Positions 60,239-64,000 of a stretch of 64,000 nt of DNA are shown in pieces. This stretch comes from Muriicola jejuensis (GTDB lineage Bacteria; Bacteroidota; Bacteroidia; Flavobacteriales; Flavobacteriaceae), in the NCBI RefSeq assembly GCF_010671595.1, contig NZ_JAABOP010000004.1:62001-126000 (forward strand), written 5' to 3'. A program made the position numbers and the translations under genes. The stretch's first letter is position 1, and each line of letters begins with the position of its first letter. Below the pieces are notes generated by a model, which ran no database searches, was not told the DNA's origin, and worked only from the letters and a program-made list of their open reading frames with translations.

Positions 60239-61171
60239 ATGAGCACTCAGCTACATATTACCAATGGAGATAGTTTTACACAACGCCTGAAATCTCTCCC
60301 GTTTAAAGGTGATATCATTACCTGGAGGGAAATGCTTTGCGAAGGGAAGACGGAGACCAATGTCGGCAGTGAATCCTTCTGGAAAACGCGGTTCGAGTAC
60401 CTGCACAAGAATTACAACGTCAGCAAATCCTGGTTTATAGAGAAGACCTTAAAGGAGTATCGCTCCCTCTGCAATCACAAGCAACAGGACGAGATCATCC
60501 TCTGGTTTGAATACGACCTTTTCTGCCAGATCAATATGATCGCCGTGCTGAGCTGGCTGAAGACCCACAGAAGGGATGCGCAGATCTCCCTGGTATGCAG
60601 CGGAGATGAAGACGGTACCGAGAAGATGTACGGGCTTTGCGATGTGGACGAGGAAAAATTGCAAACCCTCTATAACAAACGTATTTATCTCACTCAGGAC
60701 GACATCGAATTCGCCGATTACATCTGGCAACTGTATTGCAGTGACAACCCGATCAGGCTGGAGAACATGTCCGATTTCGAACATTATCATTTCGACTACC
60801 TATCTGAAGCCATCAAGGTGCATCTTAAACGCTTTCCTTCTGTCAGGAACGGGCTGAATGAACTGGAGAACCGGATTCTGGCCCTGTCTGCCGAACACAA
60901 ACCCAAGAGCAAAAAGGAGCTCATTAAGACCGTCCTGTCTCACCAGGGGTATTACGGTTACGGGGATACCCAGTTCGAGCGGATGATCACCGGCCTAAAA
61001 CCTCTCTTTTCCACTTTTAACCCCGTCAGACTCTCTAAAAAAGGCAAGGACATCCTGGAAGGAAAAACCAGTTTTTATTCCCAGATCAGGGATAATGAGT
61101 CCTATCTGGGTGGAGCACTGAAATACAACTTCCTGTTCAACGATGAATCAGGTCGCATCCTAAAACTATAA
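60239..61171 (+). CDS. DUF1835-domain protein
   Basis: 310 residues, cytosolic. The N-terminal 130 residues match DUF1835: LHITNGDSFTQRLKSLPFKG, a WRE motif and EIILWFEYDLFCQINMIAVL. The C-terminal half is helical with a winged-helix-like feel (QGYYGYGDTQFERMITGLKP). The function is unknown. It is seven bases upstream of the nucleoside phosphorylase gene, and the next two genes follow without gaps, so all three form one operon. Confidence 0.8.
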   Translation: MSTQLHITNGDSFTQRLKSLPFKGDIITWREMLCEGKTETNVGSESFWKTRFEYLHKNYNVSKSWFIEKTLKEYRSLCNHKQQDEIILWFEYDLFCQINMIAVLSWLKTHRRDAQISLVCSGDEDGTEKMYGLCDVDEEKLQTLYNKRIYLTQDDIEFADYIWQLYCSDNPIRLENMSDFEHYHFDYLSEAIKVHLKRFPSVRNGLNELENRILALSAEHKPKSKKELIKTVLSHQGYYGYGDTQFERMITGLKPLFSTFNPVRLSKKGKDILEGKTSFYSQIRDNESYLGGALKYNFLFNDESGRILKL

Positions 61172-61178
61172 CCCAAGC

Positions 61179-62051
61179 ATGCATCTCGGCCCTTCAGAAC
61201 TCATCCTGAACCAGGATGGAAGTGTATACCATTTAAATCTCTTACCCGAAGACATCGCGCATACAGTAATCCTCGTTGGGGATCCGGACAGGGTGGAACG
61301 CGTATCACGTCATTTTGACCAGGTCGAGATCGAGAAGCGCAAAAGGGAATTCATCACACATACCGGAAGGTACAAGGGTAAGCGGTTAAGCGTACTTTCC
61401 ACAGGGATCGGGACAGACAATATCGATATTGTACTCAATGAACTGGATGCGCTCGTGAATATCGATCTTGTAAATCGTAAAGTGCACAAAAATAAGCAAG
61501 TACTTAACTTCATCCGAATAGGAACTTCAGGAGCTGTACAGGCTGAGATCCCGGTAGATTCTTTTCTTTTAAGCGAATACGCCCTGGGTTTTGACAGTGT
61601 CCTTCGCTATTATCGAGGGCAGGCGGAGCGACTGACGGAATTCGAAGACGCCTTTATGGAACAAACAGGATGGGATCCGGAAAAATCCCGACCTTATGCG
61701 GTCAGCTGCAGTGAGTTTCTGCTCGATCACTTCACTGAAGATCGGATCTGCCTGGGGTTTACCGGAAGTAATGTGGGGTTTTACGGGCCGCAAGGAAGGC
61801 ATCTGCGACTACAGGCGGCAGATCCCAAATTACATGAAAAGCTCGCCTCTTTTTCTTTTCAGGGAAGGAAACTTACGAACTTTGAGATGGAGACCTCGGC
61901 CTTGTATGGCTTATCCTCTCTCATGGGCCATAGAGCGATTTCTATGAATGCCATCATCGCGAACCGGGCTACTACTACTTTTTCAAAAAACCCAAGAAAA
62001 ACCGTGGATCAACTGATTAAATGGAGCCTTGATAAAACTTTGCTGCTTTGA
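61179..62051 (+). CDS. nucleoside phosphorylase (uridine phosphorylase-like)
   Basis: 290 residues. PNP/UDP-superfamily landmarks are VILVGDPDRVERVS near 30, the phosphate-binding STGIGTDNIDI, FIRIGTSGAVQAEIPV and FEMETSALYGLSSLMGH. The enzyme splits nucleosides to base and ribose-1-phosphate. The fit is closest to uridine phosphorylase, but purine substrates are not excluded. Its stop overlaps the following TTG start. Confidence 0.87.
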   Translation: MHLGPSELILNQDGSVYHLNLLPEDIAHTVILVGDPDRVERVSRHFDQVEIEKRKREFITHTGRYKGKRLSVLSTGIGTDNIDIVLNELDALVNIDLVNRKVHKNKQVLNFIRIGTSGAVQAEIPVDSFLLSEYALGFDSVLRYYRGQAERLTEFEDAFMEQTGWDPEKSRPYAVSCSEFLLDHFTEDRICLGFTGSNVGFYGPQGRHLRLQAADPKLHEKLASFSFQGRKLTNFEMETSALYGLSSLMGHRAISMNAIIANRATTTFSKNPRKTVDQLIKWSLDKTLLL

Positions 62052-62899
62052 AAAAATTCAGGATAGCGGGCGTCCCCGAACACTTTAATCTGCCGTGGCA
62101 TATGGCCATAGAGGAAGGGGCTTTTGCAGACCGGGGGATAGACCTCCGGTGGGAGGACGTGCCCGAGGGTACCGGGAAGATGTGTTCCATGCTGGGGTCC
62201 GGGCAGGCGGATATGGCCGTGGTCCTTACAGAGGGTGTGATCAAGAACATTGCGGATGGAGGCGACCTGAAGATCGTTCAGGGGTATGTAGACTCCCCCT
62301 TGCTGTGGGGTATACACGTGGCCGAAGAGAGCCGGTTTAAGGCGATCTCGGACCTGGAAGGCACCAGGGCAGCTATCAGTCGATTTGGCAGCGGCAGCCA
62401 CCTGATGGCCAGTGTCATGGCAAAAAATGAAGGATGGGAAGTAGACAGGCTTGCTTTTGAAGTGGTCAACACCCTTGATGGAGCTGTAAAAGCCCTGCAG
62501 GATGGGAAGGCCGATTTCTTTATGTGGGAACATTTTACGACCAAACCCCTTGTAGTAAAGGGCATTTTTAGGAGATTGGGCGATTGCCCCACGCCCTGGC
62601 CCTGTTTTGTCATCGCTGTATCGGGGGATACCCTGAAATCCAACCCCGGTTTGATCCGGCATATCCTCGAAGTGATCAATGTTTATACGGTAGATTTCAA
62701 ACGCATCCCCAGTATAGACAGGACCCTGGCGAACCGATATAAACTACCCCGTGAAGATGTGAATACCTGGCTGGGGCTTACCCGTTGGACACAGGATCAA
62801 ATTAGTGCTCAAATAATTGAGGATGTACAAGATACACTTTTTAATTTAAACCTTATATCTAATAATATATCCCCTGAAATAGCCCTTACCAGGCTATAG
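62048..62899 (+). CDS. cytosolic ABC-substrate-binding-like protein (SsuA/THI5 fold)
   Basis: 283 residues starting with TTG at 62048, overlapping the phosphorylase stop (TTGA). The periplasmic-binding-protein fold is clear: FRIAGVPEHFNLPWHMAIEE, GAFADRGIDLRWEDVPEGTG and MLGSGQADMAVVLTEGVI are the standard start of SsuA/ThiY-type proteins. No signal peptide and no lipobox are present, and no ABC permease or ATPase is nearby. It may act as a cytosolic ligand-sensing or enzyme-like protein linked to nucleosides. The coupling to the phosphorylase gene is tight. Confidence 0.75.
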   Translation: MKKFRIAGVPEHFNLPWHMAIEEGAFADRGIDLRWEDVPEGTGKMCSMLGSGQADMAVVLTEGVIKNIADGGDLKIVQGYVDSPLLWGIHVAEESRFKAISDLEGTRAAISRFGSGSHLMASVMAKNEGWEVDRLAFEVVNTLDGAVKALQDGKADFFMWEHFTTKPLVVKGIFRRLGDCPTPWPCFVIAVSGDTLKSNPGLIRHILEVINVYTVDFKRIPSIDRTLANRYKLPREDVNTWLGLTRWTQDQISAQIIEDVQDTLFNLNLISNNISPEIALTRL

Positions 62900-63551
62900 G
62901 CTTCTCCCCTTTCGCTTTTAGGAATTCATTGGTGCTGCTGAAATGTTTGTTGCCGAACCAGAGCCCGCGGTTCGCACTTAAGGGGGACGGATGACCCGAA
63001 GTAAGCACGTGGTGTTTCCTCCTGTCTACCAGGGAAGCCTTTTTTTTGGCATACCCACCCCATAGGAGAAAAACTAGGTCCTGTCTGTGCTCCGAAAGGA
63101 TCCGTATCACAGCATCCGTGAATTGTTCCCATCCCTTGTTCTGATGGCTGCCGGCCTGCCCTGCCCTGACCGTCAGAATGGCGTTGAGCAGCAGAATTCC
63201 CTGGTCTGCCCACCTTTCTAGGTTCCCGCTTTTAGGATAGGGAATACCGACATCCTGTTCCACTTCTTTAAAAATGTTAATGAGTGAAGGGGGATGTGAG
63301 ATCCCCTCCCTGACGGAAAAACAGAGTCCGTTTGCCTGCCCCGGTCCATGGTAGGGGTCCTGCCCCAGGATAACCACTTTGGTGTGATCAAAGGCACTGT
63401 GATCAAAGGCTGCAAAGATTCGATTTCCCCTAGGATAACAGGTATATCGGCTGTATTCATCCCGAACGAACTGGGCCAGAGACCCAAAATAGGGTTGATT
63501 GAATTCTTCTTCCAGGTAGGGCTTCCAACTTTGATGGATATCGACCTTCAT
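62886..63551 (-). CDS. ung: uracil-DNA glycosylase
   Basis: 221 residues from the ATG at 63551 (reverse strand), about the usual 225. Family-1 UDG motifs are complete: VVILGQDPYHGPGQANGL with the catalytic aspartate, NAILTVRAG, and HPSPLSANRG with the catalytic histidine. It removes uracil from DNA. The 3' end overlaps the binding-protein-like gene by 14 bases on the other strand. Confidence 0.95.
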   Translation of the reverse strand: MKVDIHQSWKPYLEEEFNQPYFGSLAQFVRDEYSRYTCYPRGNRIFAAFDHSAFDHTKVVILGQDPYHGPGQANGLCFSVREGISHPPSLINIFKEVEQDVGIPYPKSGNLERWADQGILLLNAILTVRAGQAGSHQNKGWEQFTDAVIRILSEHRQDLVFLLWGGYAKKKASLVDRRKHHVLTSGHPSPLSANRGLWFGNKHFSSTNEFLKAKGEKPIAW

Positions 63552-63703
63552 AGGACCTTTTGATTTCGCCGTAAAAATACAAAGTGTACCTGCTTTAATT
63601 AGACAATGGCGAATTATTAATGTAATTTTATATTGCATTCAGGAGGGCTGAGCATTCTTGAAAGTTCCTCCCTTTGGAATACCACCATCACAACTTGGGC
63701 GAT

Positions 63704-64000
63704 ATGAACACCTGGGAATCCATACAATACTGGCTCACTGAGCATCCAACCTCCTCTCAGATCTTCAAATACGTACTCTGGGTAGTCATTATCGTATTCC
63801 TCCTGCAATTCGCGCGCAGGACCCTTAAGAAGCGACTTCCCAACACGGATACCCGATATAAATCCCAGAAGATCATAGAGACCATTGGGTATATTTTACT
63901 GATCATCCTGACGATCTCCTATTTTACTGGCAATATCAAGGATTTTACCCTGGCGATCGGCCTCCTTACCGCGGGGATCACCATCACACTGCAAGAGCTT
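63704..64000 (+). CDS. MscS-family mechanosensitive channel, N-terminal fragment
   Basis: The gene continues past the window; 99 codons are visible from the ATG at 63704. Two membrane helices (YVLWVVIIVFLLQFA and TIGYILLIILTISYFTG) precede FTLAIGLLTAGITITLQEL, the start of the pore-lining helix of MscS proteins. These channels release solutes when the inner membrane is stretched by osmotic shock. It is divergent from ung across 152 bases. Confidence 0.8.
   Translation, partial: MNTWESIQYWLTEHPTSSQIFKYVLWVVIIVFLLQFARRTLKKRLPNTDTRYKSQKIIETIGYILLIILTISYFTGNIKDFTLAIGLLTAGITITLQEL

Noticed and set aside
1-64000. tRNA, rRNA, insertion sequences, prophage and CRISPR arrays
   Set aside because: None was recognised by eye on either strand; short or degenerate copies could be missed without a search.

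Overview
The window looks like chromosomal DNA of a marine member of the Flavobacteriaceae (phylum Bacteroidota). The evidence is the many secreted or lipoprotein genes of Bacteroidota-only families (DUF4382, DUF2807, DUF4251, DUF6268, PD40 and MORN_2 proteins), the recurrent TAnnTTTG promoter element just upstream of start codons, the weak Shine-Dalgarno sequences, the EF-G2-type factor and a flexirubin/resorcinol-like lipid cluster. Base composition is moderate (about half G+C by eye) except for one clearly AT-rich patch at about 38.1-39.4 kb. No rRNA, tRNA, CRISPR array, complete insertion sequence or prophage was seen.

Layout. 0-6 kb: end of a molybdenum-cofactor operon (moaA tail, mobA, moeB-rhodanese, moeA, xdhC-like, mocA-like) running with 4-base overlaps into a secreted amidohydrolase. 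6-14.7 kb: ECF sigma factor with a membrane partner, a secreted CocE-type hydrolase, an exported Pcm methyltransferase, a divergent EF-G2, an M19-type dipeptidase and two convergent DoxX-like membrane proteins. 14.8-22 kb: FAD amine oxidase-like enzyme, fasciclin lipoprotein, an Old Yellow Enzyme / dienelactone hydrolase / OsmC stress group, two lipoproteins and an SDR. 22-26.8 kb: cold-shock-domain protein, two related small secreted proteins, a TPR-adenylate cyclase, and a frameshifted regulator that joins a degenerate cyclase domain to an AraC domain. 26.8-38.1 kb: cation-chloride cotransporter and many small envelope proteins, an EamA transporter, a sorbosone dehydrogenase-like lipoprotein, and a GntR regulator with a perfect palindrome in its promoter. 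38.1-39.4 kb: AT-rich insert with a truncated SdpB-like and an intact SdpI-like gene. 39.5-49.5 kb: His/Glu-rich lipoprotein, transglutaminase-like and S41 peptidases, a YdeP-type molybdopterin oxidoreductase, MFS and TerC transporters. 49.6-55.3 kb: a compact seven-gene operon pairing a dissociated fatty-acid-synthase-like set (ACP, ketosynthase, dehydratase, enoyl reductase) with a type III polyketide synthase, a methyltransferase and an FAD oxygenase. 55.4-64 kb: OmpA and lipocalin lipoproteins, a fused E1 alpha-beta branched-chain dehydrogenase, 2OG-Fe oxygenase, SUI1 factor, nucleoside phosphorylase with an ABC-binding-protein-like partner, Ung and the start of an MscS channel.

How the genes work together. 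The Mo-cofactor operon can supply the YdeP-type oxidoreductase 40 kb away, and XdhC and MocA relatives suggest a further xanthine-dehydrogenase-class enzyme outside the window. The strongest candidate for an interesting system is the 49.6-55.3 kb operon. It resembles in logic the srs (Streptomyces) and ars (Azotobacter) phenolic-lipid pathways but carries its own discrete acyl-starter machinery. Other notable points are a catalytic His-to-Leu change in EF-G2, the frameshifted cyclase-AraC regulator beside a complete adenylate cyclase, and the Sdp-like remnant island.
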